From assembly GCA_937888595.1 (NCBI GenBank), contig CALARK010000026.1:1-64000 (forward strand): DNA of 64,000 nt, written 5' to 3'. The notes under the pieces were generated by a model. That model was not told the DNA's origin. It ran no database searches and worked only from the letters and a program-made list of their open reading frames with translations. Of the stretch, positions 52,345 to 60,480 are shown in pieces (within the stretch, counting starts at the first letter, position 1; every line of letters starts with the position of its first letter). A program made the position numbers and the translations under genes. This DNA is from an uncultured Sterolibacteriaceae bacterium (GTDB taxonomy: Bacteria > Pseudomonadota > Gammaproteobacteria > Burkholderiales > Rhodocyclaceae).

Positions 52345-54282
52345 ATGACCCAGCACGCCCTCATCGACGTCGACCGCCGCATGGCGCTGGCTTTCGGTGT
52401 CCTGATCCTGATCCTGATGGTGGCCATCCTCGCCGCCAGCGGTTTCTATCTGAGCGGGGCGATCCGGGCCGGCCTGTCCGAGGCCGAGCGCAACCGGGCG
52501 ATCCTGCAGGGCATGCTGCTGATGGTGGCGACCGGGGCCGGCCTGCTGGGCATCGGCTTCGTGGCGACGCGCCGGCTGAGCCTGCGTTTCGCCACGCCGA
52601 TGCGCCAGCACCTGCTGCTGGCGGCCTCGGTATTCGAAAGCAGCCGGGAAGGCATCCTGATCACCGACCGCCAGCAGCGCATCCTGCGCGCCAATCGCGC
52701 CTTCTGCCGCCTGACGGGCTACAACGAGGCGGACATCCGCGGCCGCACGCCCAAGTTCCTCCAGTCCGGCCACCAGAACGCCGATTTCTACGCCGAGATG
52801 CGCACTTCCCTGCAGGACTACGGGCAGTGGCAGGGCGAGGTGCTCGACCGTCACAAGGATGGCCGCATCATTCCCGTGCTGCTGTCGATCAGTGCGGTGA
52901 AGGATGCCGACGGTCGCGTCGATCACTACGTCGCCGTGCATACCGACATCTCGCACATCAAGGAATCGGAGGCGCGGCTGGAATACCAGGCGCGCCACGA
53001 CCACCTCACCGGCCTCGCCAACCGCCGCATGCTGCACCTGCGCGTCGAACATGCGCTGCAACGCGCCCGCCGCGACGGTTCGCACCTCGCCCTGCTGATG
53101 ATCGACCTCGACCGCTTCAAGGACGTGAATGACAGCTTCGGCCACCTGATGGGCGATGCCCTGCTGCGTGACGTGGCCGACCGCCTGGTGCGTCGCGTGC
53201 GCAATGCCGATACCGTCAGCCGGCTCGGCGGCGACGAATTCACCGTGCTGCTCGAGAACATCGAGAGTCCGGCCGAGGCGGCGCGCGTGGCGGAAGACCT
53301 GATCCAGGTCCTCGACGAACCCTTCGAACTGCCCAACGGCAGCGAGGTCGTGGTGGGCGCGACGATCGGCATCGCCATCTACCCCGACCATGGCGAGACG
53401 GAAGAGGCGCTGCTGCAGGGCGCCGATGCGGCGCTCTACCAGGCGAAGGCCGAGGGCGGCGGACGCTACCGCTACTTCTCGGACAGCCTGACGCAGGCGG
53501 CGCGCGACCGCATCGCGCTGGAGGCCCGCCTGCGCCGTGCCCTCGTCCAGGAGGAGTTGCGCCTGCATTTCCAGCCGCAGATCGACATCGCCAGCGGGGC
53601 CATCGTCGGCGCCGAGGCCTTGCTGCGCTGGGAGAGTCCGGAGGAAGGGCTGGTGCCGCCGGGCCGCTTCATCCCGGTCGCGGAACAGTCGGGGCTGATC
53701 GAGGCGATCGGCGACTGGGTCCTGCGCGAGACCTGCCGCCAGGGCCAGCGCTGGAACCATACTGGCATGCCGGCGCTGACGCTGGCCGTCAATGTGTCGT
53801 CACGCCAGTTCCAGCGCGGCGACTTCGTGGATCGGCTGGCGCGCATCCTCCACGAAACCGGTTTCCCGCCGCAGCGTCTCGAGCTGGAGTTGACGGAAAG
53901 CACCCTGATGGAGCACGAGAGTCATGTGCTGGAAATCCTCGGCCGCCTGCGTGCGCTGGGCATCCGCATCGCCATCGACGACTTCGGCACCGGCTATTCC
54001 TCGCTGTCCTACCTCAAGCGCTTCCCGATCGACGTGCTGAAAATCGACAAGTCCTTTGTCGACGACATCCCGCGGCTGTCGGACGACATGGAAATCACCG
54101 CGACGATCATTGCCATGGCCCACACGCTGCGCCTCAAAGTGCTGGCCGAAGGCGTCGAAACCGTGGCGCAGTTGGAGTTCCTCAGGGACCGCGGCTGCGA
54201 CTTCTATCAGGGCTACCTGATGAGCCGGCCGCTCCCGATCGCGGATTTCACGCGACTGCTCGACGTGCAGCGCGTTTCATGA
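52345..54282 (+). CDS. PAS-GGDEF-EAL cyclic di-GMP enzyme
   Basis: A 645-residue membrane protein. Two helices (about 12-32 and 50-70) are followed by a PAS domain (about 85-205), a GGDEF domain with intact LGGDEF (near 294) and an EAL domain with GAEALLRW (near 421), plus FGTGYSSLSYLKRFPIDVLKID. Both active motifs are complete, so it could make or break cyclic di-GMP. The PAS domain probably sets the balance in response to redox or a ligand. It ends six bases past the stop of the convergent gene pgeF. The 180-bp AT-rich region upstream also holds the phaC promoter. Confidence 0.92.
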   Translation: MTQHALIDVDRRMALAFGVLILILMVAILAASGFYLSGAIRAGLSEAERNRAILQGMLLMVATGAGLLGIGFVATRRLSLRFATPMRQHLLLAASVFESSREGILITDRQQRILRANRAFCRLTGYNEADIRGRTPKFLQSGHQNADFYAEMRTSLQDYGQWQGEVLDRHKDGRIIPVLLSISAVKDADGRVDHYVAVHTDISHIKESEARLEYQARHDHLTGLANRRMLHLRVEHALQRARRDGSHLALLMIDLDRFKDVNDSFGHLMGDALLRDVADRLVRRVRNADTVSRLGGDEFTVLLENIESPAEAARVAEDLIQVLDEPFELPNGSEVVVGATIGIAIYPDHGETEEALLQGADAALYQAKAEGGGRYRYFSDSLTQAARDRIALEARLRRALVQEELRLHFQPQIDIASGAIVGAEALLRWESPEEGLVPPGRFIPVAEQSGLIEAIGDWVLRETCRQGQRWNHTGMPALTLAVNVSSRQFQRGDFVDRLARILHETGFPPQRLELELTESTLMEHESHVLEILGRLRALGIRIAIDDFGTGYSSLSYLKRFPIDVLKIDKSFVDDIPRLSDDMEITATIIAMAHTLRLKVLAEGVETVAQLEFLRDRGCDFYQGYLMSRPLPIADFTRLLDVQRVS

Positions 54283-55005
54283 GCGCCAGATCAGGCTGGC
54301 CATGCGACCGGTGACACCGTCGCGGCGGTAGGAATAGAAACGCCCCGCATCACGCACGGTGCAAAAGTCGGCGCCGGCGATACGGCTGATGCCGAGCGCG
54401 TTCAGTCGCTGGCGGGCCAGTTGGTAGAGGTCGCAGCGCCACTTGCCGCCGCCCTGTGGAACGAAGGCCGCATTGGCCTGCGGGTCGTGGGCGGCGAAGC
54501 ACGCACGGACCTCGTCGCCGACTTCGAAATGCTGCGGCCCGATCGCCGGCCCCAGCCACGCCATGAGCCGTTCGCCCGGCGTATTCATCGACCGTACCGT
54601 CGCCTCGATCACGCCGGCCGCGAGGCCGCGCCAGCCGGCATGCGCCGCCGCCACGACAGTGCCGCGGTCGTCGCAGAGCAGTATGGGCAGGCAGTCGGCG
54701 GTCAGTACCGCACAGACCGTGCCGGGAACGTTCGTCCAGGCGGCATCCGCTTCGTTGTCCGTCGTCGTTTGAGCGGCATCGACGCAACGCTTGCCATGCA
54801 CCTGCCTGAGCCAGACCGGGTCGGCGGGCAGTGCGGCGCGTAGCCGGCGGCGGTTTTCGGCGACCGTCGCCGGATCGTCGCCGACATGGTCGCCGAGGTT
54901 GAGGTTGGCGTAGGGGCCGCTGCTGACGCCGCCGCTGCGCGTCGTGATCAGCGCATGCACATGGGTCGGTGCCGGCCAGTCGGGGCGGATGAATTCAGGC
55001 GGCAC
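54277..55005 (-). CDS. pgeF: Peptidoglycan editing factor (laccase-domain/YfiH)
   Basis: A 242-residue protein. ITTRSGGVSSGPYANLNLG (near 20-38), LTADCLPILLCD (Cys, near 105) and AAAHAGWRGLAAG (His, near 122) are the conserved zinc-binding and catalytic sites. PgeF removes L-Ser wrongly placed in peptidoglycan precursors; other family members act on nucleosides. The GTG at 55005 overlaps the rluD stop by 11 bp. Near residue 213, IAGADF is encoded by sequence resembling the dispersed repeat. Confidence 0.88.
   Translation of the reverse strand: MPPEFIRPDWPAPTHVHALITTRSGGVSSGPYANLNLGDHVGDDPATVAENRRRLRAALPADPVWLRQVHGKRCVDAAQTTTDNEADAAWTNVPGTVCAVLTADCLPILLCDDRGTVVAAAHAGWRGLAAGVIEATVRSMNTPGERLMAWLGPAIGPQHFEVGDEVRACFAAHDPQANAAFVPQGGGKWRCDLYQLARQRLNALGISRIAGADFCTVRDAGRFYSYRRDGVTGRMASLIWRS
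54363..54386 (+). repeat. Dispersed 24-bp repeat-like sequence inside pgeF
   Basis: Two mismatches (GATACGG instead of GGGACGG). pgeF is on the other strand and reads it as RIAGADF. Confidence 0.55.
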
Positions 55006-56026
55006 GCAGGCTCTCCAGCAGTTGCGCGAAGTCCGCCGGCAGGGGCGATTCCCATTGCATCGCTTCGCCCGATGCCGGATGAACGAGCGCCAGCCGCCAC
55101 GCATGCAGGGCCTGGCGCGGAAAGGCGTCGAGGCGCGCATCGCCGCTCTTTGTCTTGCCATAGACAGGGTCGCCGACCAGCGGATGGCCGATGCTCGCCA
55201 TATGGACGCGGATCTGGTGCGTGCGGCCGGTGTCCAGCCGGCATTCGACCAGGGTGCAGCGCTCGAAGCGCTCTTCTGCCGTGTAGTGCGTACGCGCCTC
55301 CTTGCCGCCGTGCTTGAGCACGGCCATTTTCGTGCGCTGCACCGGGTGGCGTCCCAGCGGCGCATCCACCGTCCCGCCGGCGCCGACTTTTCCGTGCACC
55401 AGCGCGAGGTAGTGGCGCTTCACCGTGCGCGCCTGCAGCTGGCGTACGAGATCGGTCTGGGCGGCGAGCGTCTTCGCCACCACCATCAGGCCGGCCGTCT
55501 CCTTGTCGAGGCGGTGCACGATGCCGGCACGCGGCACCTGCGCGAGTTCCGGCGCATGGTGCAGCAGCGCGTTCATCAGGGTGCCCGTCGCATTGCCGTT
55601 GCCCGGATGCACGACGAGGCCGGCCGGTTTGTCGATGACGAGGATCGATGCGTCCTCGAAGACGATCGGCAGGGGAATGTCTTCCGGTGCATCCTGCAAA
55701 GCCGGTTCCTGCGGGACGGCGACGTCGAGACGCTCGCCACCCCAGAGCTTGCGCTTCGCGTCTTCGCACGCCGCGTCGTCGAGCCGGACCCGCCCGGCCT
55801 TCAACCAGGCCTGCAGGCGGCTGCGCGAGTGGTCCGGCAGCAGCCGGGCGAGCACGGCGTCGAGCCGCATGCCGGCGCATTCGCCGGGCACGGTGAGCCT
55901 GGCGACTTCGCTATAATCATCCGACCTGCTTGGACCCACCCCGAAAAACTCGCTGCGCTCGTTTCCCCCCTCAAGGGGCAAGCAAACTCGGGGCGGCTCT
56001 TCGTTTTCTTTCCGGGACTCGTTCAT
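54995..56026 (-). CDS. rluD: 23S rRNA pseudouridine synthase D
   Basis: A 343-residue enzyme with an S4 RNA-binding domain (about 50-110, MRLDAVLARLLPDHSRSRLQ) and the synthase domain with catalytic Asp in GIVHRLDKETAGLMVV (near 175). Near residue 225 KVGAGGTV comes from the dispersed repeat. The first about 40 residues (PPRVCLPLEGG..., then NERSEFFGVGPS) come from a second dispersed repeat family, so the ATG at 56026 may not be the original start; a shorter start cannot be excluded. It shares the start region with bamD on the other strand. Confidence 0.88.
   Translation of the reverse strand: MNESRKENEEPPRVCLPLEGGNERSEFFGVGPSRSDDYSEVARLTVPGECAGMRLDAVLARLLPDHSRSRLQAWLKAGRVRLDDAACEDAKRKLWGGERLDVAVPQEPALQDAPEDIPLPIVFEDASILVIDKPAGLVVHPGNGNATGTLMNALLHHAPELAQVPRAGIVHRLDKETAGLMVVAKTLAAQTDLVRQLQARTVKRHYLALVHGKVGAGGTVDAPLGRHPVQRTKMAVLKHGGKEARTHYTAEERFERCTLVECRLDTGRTHQIRVHMASIGHPLVGDPVYGKTKSGDARLDAFPRQALHAWRLALVHPASGEAMQWESPLPADFAQLLESLRAA
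55368..55391 (-). repeat. Dispersed 24-bp repeat, in frame inside rluD
   Basis: Reverse orientation on the plus strand, so it is direct with respect to rluD. One mismatch (first base). It encodes KVGAGGTV. Confidence 0.87.
55912..55917 (+). promoter_or_regulatory. -10 element probably serving bamD
   Basis: A perfect TATAAT, 110 bp before the bamD ATG, inside the rluD 5' region. No good -35 was found at 16-18 bp. The leader that would result contains the dispersed repeat at 55935-55998. Confidence 0.4.
55935..55998. repeat. Second dispersed repeat type with CCCCTCAAGGGG core
   Basis: About 64 bp: CCCACCCCGAAAAACTCG, CTGCGCTCGTTTCCC, CCCTCAAGGGGCAAGC and AAACTCGGGGCGGC. It contains a small hairpin (CCCC-TCAA-GGGG). 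I recall similar elements between genes in related genomes, but only one copy lies here. It forms the N-terminal codons of rluD as annotated and the leader of bamD. Confidence 0.5.
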
Positions 56027-56027
56027 C

Positions 56028-56822
56028 ATGCGTAGTTTAGCCGCCCTGCTCGTGCTGTTCCTCACCCTCCTGACGGCCGGCTGCGGCCTGCTGCCCGAAG
56101 AGACGGACGAGACGGCGGGCTGGTCGGCAAACAAGCTCTACGCCGAAGCGAAGACCGCGATGGGCGAGGGCACCTACGACAAGGCGATCAAGTATTTCGA
56201 GAAGCTCGAGGCGCGCTATCCCTACGGCCGCTTCGCGCAGCAGGCGCAGCTCGAAGTCGCCTACGCCTACTACAAGCAACAGGAGAAGCCGCAAGCCATC
56301 GCCGCCTGCGAACGCTTCATCCGCCTGCACCCGAACCATCCGAACGTCGATTACGCCTACTACCTCAAGGGTCTGGTCAATTTCAACGAAGACCTCGGCC
56401 TGCTCGGCCACGTCAGCATGCAGGACCTGACCGAGCGCGACCCCAAGGCCGCCGCCGAATCCTTCGAGGACTTCAAGGCGCTGGTGAACAAGTTCCCCGA
56501 AAGCAAGTACGCCAAGGATGCCGCGCTGCGCATGGCCTACCTGGTGAACGCGCTCGCCTCGCACGAGGTGCATGTCGCCAACTACTACATGCGCCGCGGT
56601 GCCTACGTCGCTGCCGCCAACCGCGCGCAGACCGCTGTGAAGACCTACCCCGACGCCCCGGCGGTCGAGGAGGCGCTGTTCATCATGGTGAAGGCCTACG
56701 ACGTGATGAAGATGGACGACCTGCGCGACGACGCCGAGCGCGTGATGCGCAAGAACTTCCCGAACAGCGAATACTTCGTGCGCGGCCTGAACAAGGACGT
56801 GCCGTGGTGGAAGCTCTGGTGA
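56028..56822 (+). CDS. bamD: Outer membrane assembly lipoprotein BamD
   Basis: A 264-residue lipoprotein with lipobox LLTAGC (Cys near 17), followed by five TPR-like repeats (for example KLYAEAKTAMGEGTYDKAIK near 35, PYGRFAQQAQLEVAYAYYKQ near 65, and HPNHPNVDYAYYLKGLVNF). BamD is an essential part of the BAM complex that inserts beta-barrel proteins into the outer membrane. It is transcribed away from rluD, as commonly seen in proteobacteria. Confidence 0.95.
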   Translation: MRSLAALLVLFLTLLTAGCGLLPEETDETAGWSANKLYAEAKTAMGEGTYDKAIKYFEKLEARYPYGRFAQQAQLEVAYAYYKQQEKPQAIAACERFIRLHPNHPNVDYAYYLKGLVNFNEDLGLLGHVSMQDLTERDPKAAAESFEDFKALVNKFPESKYAKDAALRMAYLVNALASHEVHVANYYMRRGAYVAAANRAQTAVKTYPDAPAVEEALFIMVKAYDVMKMDDLRDDAERVMRKNFPNSEYFVRGLNKDVPWWKLW

Positions 56823-56843
56823 GCTAAACCCGCCTTCCCCCAG

Positions 56844-56863
56844 CCCCTTCCTCATAGAAGGGG
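56844..56863. terminator. Weak hairpin between bamD and rlmB
   Basis: CCCCTTC, loop CTCATA, GAAGGGG: a 7-bp perfect stem in the 71-bp gap between convergent genes, without a T-run. It may act as a weak bidirectional terminator or be a short REP-like element. Confidence 0.35.
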
Positions 56864-56893
56864 AGACTCGCGGCGCGCTTCACGCTCAAGTTT

Positions 56894-57631
56894 TCAGCCT
56901 CGCTGGCGGCGCGCCTCGAAGAGGCAAATCCCCGAGGCGACCGACACGTTGAGGCTTTCCACCGAACCGAACATCGGGATCTTCGCCAGTTCGTCGCAGG
57001 TGTCGCGCGTCAGTCGGCGCAGTCCTTCCCCTTCCGCCCCGAGCACCCAGGCCGTCGGCCCTTTCTGGTCGATCGCATAAAGATCGCGCGTCGCCTCGCC
57101 GGCCGCGCCGATGGTCCAGATGCCGCGTTCCTTGATCTCGCGCAGCGAGCGGGCGAGGTTGGTGACGACGATGTAGGGTACCGTGTCGGCCGCGCCGCTG
57201 GCGACCTTGATGGCCGTGGCGTTGAGGCCGCAGGCACGGTCCTTCGGCGCGATCACCGCGTGCGCGCCGGCCGCGTCGGCGACCCGCAGGCAGGCGCCGA
57301 GGTTGTGCGGGTCGGTCACGCCGTCGAGCACCAGCAGCAGCGCCGGTTCCTGGAGGCCATCGAGGACGTCGTCGACCGTCAGGTATTTCTGCTGCGCGGC
57401 GACTTTCGCCACCACGCCCTGATGGCGGGTGTTGCCGGCGAGGCCGTCGAGGCGGGCAGCGTCGAGGGCCGTGACGCGCACGCCGCGCGAATCGGCCAGC
57501 TGCACCAGGTCGCGCATGCGGGCGTCCTGCCGCCCGGCCGCGACGCAAAGTTCGCGCACGCCCTCGGGGTCGTGGCGCAGCTTGGCGGTGACGGCGTGGA
57601 AGCCGTGGATCAGGCGAAGGTCTTCAGCCAT
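56894..57631 (-). CDS. rlmB: 23S rRNA (guanosine-2'-O)-methyltransferase RlmB (TrmH family)
   Basis: A 245-residue SPOUT methyltransferase. The N-terminal L30e-like substrate-binding domain (about 5-75) begins IHGFHAVTAKL. The SPOUT domain has LDGVTDPHNLGACLRVADAAG (motif 1, near 100), WVLGAEGEGLRRL (motif 2, near 193) and PMFGSVESLNVSVASGICLFE (motif 3, near 217-237). It methylates a guanosine of 23S rRNA. It probably follows rnr-like genes in function, though not in position. Confidence 0.93.
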   Translation of the reverse strand: MAEDLRLIHGFHAVTAKLRHDPEGVRELCVAAGRQDARMRDLVQLADSRGVRVTALDAARLDGLAGNTRHQGVVAKVAAQQKYLTVDDVLDGLQEPALLLVLDGVTDPHNLGACLRVADAAGAHAVIAPKDRACGLNATAIKVASGAADTVPYIVVTNLARSLREIKERGIWTIGAAGEATRDLYAIDQKGPTAWVLGAEGEGLRRLTRDTCDELAKIPMFGSVESLNVSVASGICLFEARRQRG

Positions 57632-57635
57632 GCTC

Positions 57636-58544
57636 TCAGTTGTGTTTAATTACGCGGTACTGTGCCGTCATGCGATGGGTCTCGCCCGGGGCCAGCGTGA
57701 TCACGTCATCGGCGGCATTCGCGGTCTCGACGCAGAGCATGCGGTCTTCGCCCTTGTTTCCGAAGTCGCCCATCTTGGCGGCCTTCTCCTTGCCCGGGTT
57801 CCACACCACGGTGGAGCGGCTGCCGGTGCTGGTGATCAGGAGCGTGCGCTTCATCACCGGGTCCACGATACCGCTGCAGCCCGCGGTGCCGAGATAGACG
57901 CGGTCGGTCTCGCCGCTGAAGGCGACGACGCCCTTCTGCTTCTTGCGCTTGCCGCCGTCCACCTTGTCGATGTACGTGCAGCCTTCGAGGCCGGCCACGG
58001 AGGCCTGCTTGATGTCGCCGATCTGGAAGTAGGTGTGCAGGGCCTGGCCGAGCTGGAACGGCACGGTGCCGGTGTTCCGGGTGAGCAACGCGACGACGAG
58101 CTCCTGGCCGACCGTGACGGTGTAGCGCACGGTCGAGGCATGCGGCCACTGCGCGAGCGCCGCGTCGTTCATCTCCGGCTTGAATTCGAGGCGCACGCGG
58201 CCGTCGGGCAGCTTGCGCGCGTCGAACAGCGACCAGGGGATGGTGCGCGCGAAGCCGTGGCCGGGATAGCCCGCTTCGGTGCTGTGCGGGCCGAACCACG
58301 GCCAGCACAGCGGCACGCCGCCGCGGATCGACTTGCCCGGGGCGAACTTCGCCGCGGTGGACATCCAGATCACCGGCTTCTGCCCGGCGGGTTGCCAGGT
58401 CATCACGTGCGCACCCTGCAGCGCGATGGTGGCGGTGGAGAAGGCGGTCTTGACCTCGATGGCGACGAAACCGGGGGCCTTCTCGCTGAAGGAAAGGAAA
58501 TCGGCGCCGGCGTAGCGGGCCTGCAGGTCTGGCAGTTGCGTCAT
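57636..58544 (-). CDS. D-hexose-6-phosphate mutarotase (YeaD-like)
   Basis: A 302-residue aldose-1-epimerase-fold protein. RGGVPLCWPWFGPHS (near 75-90), GHGFARTIPW (catalytic His near 98), LHTYFQIGD (His near 170) and a late Glu (VETANAADDVITLAPGE near 278) are the conserved features. It interconverts the anomers of hexose 6-phosphates. The start at 58544 has AGGAGCACC upstream. Longer in-frame sequence is rejected because it crosses the HEAT and dehydrogenase genes. Confidence 0.88.
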   Translation of the reverse strand: MTQLPDLQARYAGADFLSFSEKAPGFVAIEVKTAFSTATIALQGAHVMTWQPAGQKPVIWMSTAAKFAPGKSIRGGVPLCWPWFGPHSTEAGYPGHGFARTIPWSLFDARKLPDGRVRLEFKPEMNDAALAQWPHASTVRYTVTVGQELVVALLTRNTGTVPFQLGQALHTYFQIGDIKQASVAGLEGCTYIDKVDGGKRKKQKGVVAFSGETDRVYLGTAGCSGIVDPVMKRTLLITSTGSRSTVVWNPGKEKAAKMGDFGNKGEDRMLCVETANAADDVITLAPGETHRMTAQYRVIKHN

Positions 58545-58561
58545 GTGGTGCTCCTCTTGAT

Positions 58562-59002
58562 TTATTGTGATTGCAATTCTTCCAGGCCTTCGGCGGCGAT
58601 CTCGCGCACCTCGGCGTCGGGGTCGTCCAGGCGGGCTTCGAGATATTTGATCGCGTCGGTGCTGCCCGACAGGCCGAGGATGTGGCAGGCATCGGCGCGC
58701 ACGCGGTGGTCGCCGTGCGCCGCCAGCATGCCGAGCGCGGGGAGCAGTGCGTGCAGCGCCGGGCTGCCGGCATGGCGTTCCAGTACCGCACTGGCGCCGA
58801 AGCGCACATTCATGTTGGCCTCGGGGTTGGCGAGGATCGGCAGCAGGTCGGCGAGCGCCTGCGGGGATTTGTCGACAACGGCGAGTACGTTCTTCAGCTG
58901 GCCTTCCAGCAGCCAGATCGCGAACTGCTCGGCACGGTCGCGCAGGCTGGCGCGCAGCAGGGCGCGCGTGGCATCGGTGGCGATCGGGTAGCCTGGGTTC
59001 AT
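58562..59002 (-). CDS. HEAT-repeat protein
   Basis: A 146-residue all-helical protein. Three to four HEAT/PBS-lyase-like repeats are visible, for example MNVRFGASAVLERHAGS, DHRVRADACHILGLSGS and DAEVREIAAEGLEEL. Such proteins bind partners rather than catalyse. It lies 17 bp upstream of the mutarotase gene on the same strand, suggesting cotranscription. GGAGCAGGA precedes the ATG. Confidence 0.8.
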   Translation of the reverse strand: MNPGYPIATDATRALLRASLRDRAEQFAIWLLEGQLKNVLAVVDKSPQALADLLPILANPEANMNVRFGASAVLERHAGSPALHALLPALGMLAAHGDHRVRADACHILGLSGSTDAIKYLEARLDDPDAEVREIAAEGLEELQSQ

Positions 59003-59054
59003 TCCTGCTCCTTTTTCGGATGGGGAGATTGTAGAGCTTTGCTAGGATGCCTTC

Positions 59055-60476
59055 ATGACGGAACCCGTTCGACATGACGCCCCCTCGCTCGCTGCCCTGC
59101 TGGAACGGCAGCGGCAGGCCTTCCTCGCCGATCCCCTGCCGGGCCTTACCGTGCGGCAGGACCGCCTGCGGCGATTGGCGAACCTGCTGCGCGAGCACCA
59201 GGACGAGATCGCCGCGGCGATCGATGCCGATTTCGCCGGCCGCCCGCCGACGGAGACGGCGTTGCTGGAAATCTTCCCCAGTCTCGAGGGCCTCGCCCAT
59301 GCGCGCCGCCACCTGGCGCGCTGGATGCGCGACGAGCGGCGCCAGGTATCGCTGTGGTTCCTGCCGGGGCGCGCCGAGCTGCGCTGGCAGCCGCTGGGCG
59401 TGGTCGGCGTGATCGTGCCCTGGAACTACCCGCTCTACCTCGCCGTTGGTCCGCTCACGGCGGCGCTGGCGGCGGGCAACCGTGCCATGGTGAAGATGTC
59501 GGAGCACACGCCGCGCTTTTCCGCGTTGTTCGCCCGCCTGGTCGCCGCGCGCTTCGCCGCCGACGAGCTGGCGGTCGTGGAGGGCGACGCGGTCGTGGCG
59601 CAGGCCTTCGCCGCGCTGCCGTTCGACCACCTGCTTTTTACCGGCTCCACCGCCGTCGGCCGGCAGGTGATGCGCAGCGCGGCGGACCGCCTGGTGCCGG
59701 TGACGCTGGAACTGGGCGGCAAGTCGCCGGTGCTGGTGGCACCGGGCTTCGACCTGGCGCTGGCGGCGCGTCGCATCGCCCACGCCAAGCTGCTCAACGC
59801 CGGCCAGACCTGCGTGGCGCCCGACTATGTACTGGTGCGCCGCGGCGAGGAGGAACGCTTCGTCGCCGCGTTGCGCCGCGCCGCCGGCGCGCTCTTCGGT
59901 GACGGCCGTACACCCGACTACGCCGCGATCATCAGCGACCGCCAGCTGGCGCGCCTGCAGACGCTGCTCGACCAGGCCCGTGCGCTGGGCGCGCGCTGCG
60001 TGCCGCTGCTCGGCGACGGCACACCGCTGGCGGGCCGGCACCTGCTGCCGCAGGCGCTGCTCGATGTACCACCCGAAGCCGACGTGATGCGCGAGGAAAT
60101 CTTCGGCCCGCTGCTGCCGGTGCTGCCCTACGACGACGTGGACGGCGCGCTGGCCTTCATCAACGCACGGCCGCGTCCGCTGGCGCTCTACCTGTTCGAC
60201 GACGATCGCGCGCGCATCGACCGCTGCATCGCCGCGACGCGCTCCGGCGGGGTGACGGTGAACGACTGCATGCTGCACGTCGCGCAGGACGACCTGCCCT
60301 TCGGTGGCATCGGCGATAGCGGCGTGGGTCATTATCACGGCGCGGAAGGCTTCCGCACCTTCTCCAAGGCGCGGCCGGTGTTCCGCCAGGGGCGCCTGAG
60401 CACGCTGCCGCTGCTGGCACCGCCCTATGGCGCACGCACACGCCGTCTGCTGGCGCTGATGCTCGGGCGGCGCTGA
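59055..60476 (+). CDS. Aldehyde dehydrogenase (coniferyl-aldehyde type)
   Basis: A 473-residue NAD(P)-dependent enzyme, shorter than most ALDHs, as in the coniferyl aldehyde dehydrogenase group. PWNYPLYLAVGPLTAALAAG (near 125), FTGSTAVGRQVM (near 197), the catalytic Glu in LELGGKSPVLV (near 218) and the catalytic Cys in NAGQTCVAPDYVLV (near 253) are intact. It oxidises hydrophobic aldehydes. The next reading frame is a damaged GMC oxidoreductase, so the pair probably once turned an alcohol into an acid. TAGGAT six bases before the ATG suggests a leaderless mRNA. Confidence 0.9.
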   Translation: MTEPVRHDAPSLAALLERQRQAFLADPLPGLTVRQDRLRRLANLLREHQDEIAAAIDADFAGRPPTETALLEIFPSLEGLAHARRHLARWMRDERRQVSLWFLPGRAELRWQPLGVVGVIVPWNYPLYLAVGPLTAALAAGNRAMVKMSEHTPRFSALFARLVAARFAADELAVVEGDAVVAQAFAALPFDHLLFTGSTAVGRQVMRSAADRLVPVTLELGGKSPVLVAPGFDLALAARRIAHAKLLNAGQTCVAPDYVLVRRGEEERFVAALRRAAGALFGDGRTPDYAAIISDRQLARLQTLLDQARALGARCVPLLGDGTPLAGRHLLPQALLDVPPEADVMREEIFGPLLPVLPYDDVDGALAFINARPRPLALYLFDDDRARIDRCIAATRSGGVTVNDCMLHVAQDDLPFGGIGDSGVGHYHGAEGFRTFSKARPVFRQGRLSTLPLLAPPYGARTRRLLALMLGRR

Positions 60477-60480
60477 AGCG

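Noticed and set aside
58496..58519. Partial repeat match in the mutarotase gene (YAGADF)
   Set aside because: Only the central GGCGCCGGCG matches; both ends differ.
58545..60338. Long upstream extension of the mutarotase frame
   Set aside because: It runs antisense through the HEAT and aldehyde dehydrogenase genes and has no recognisable domain. The ATG at 58544 has a ribosome site.
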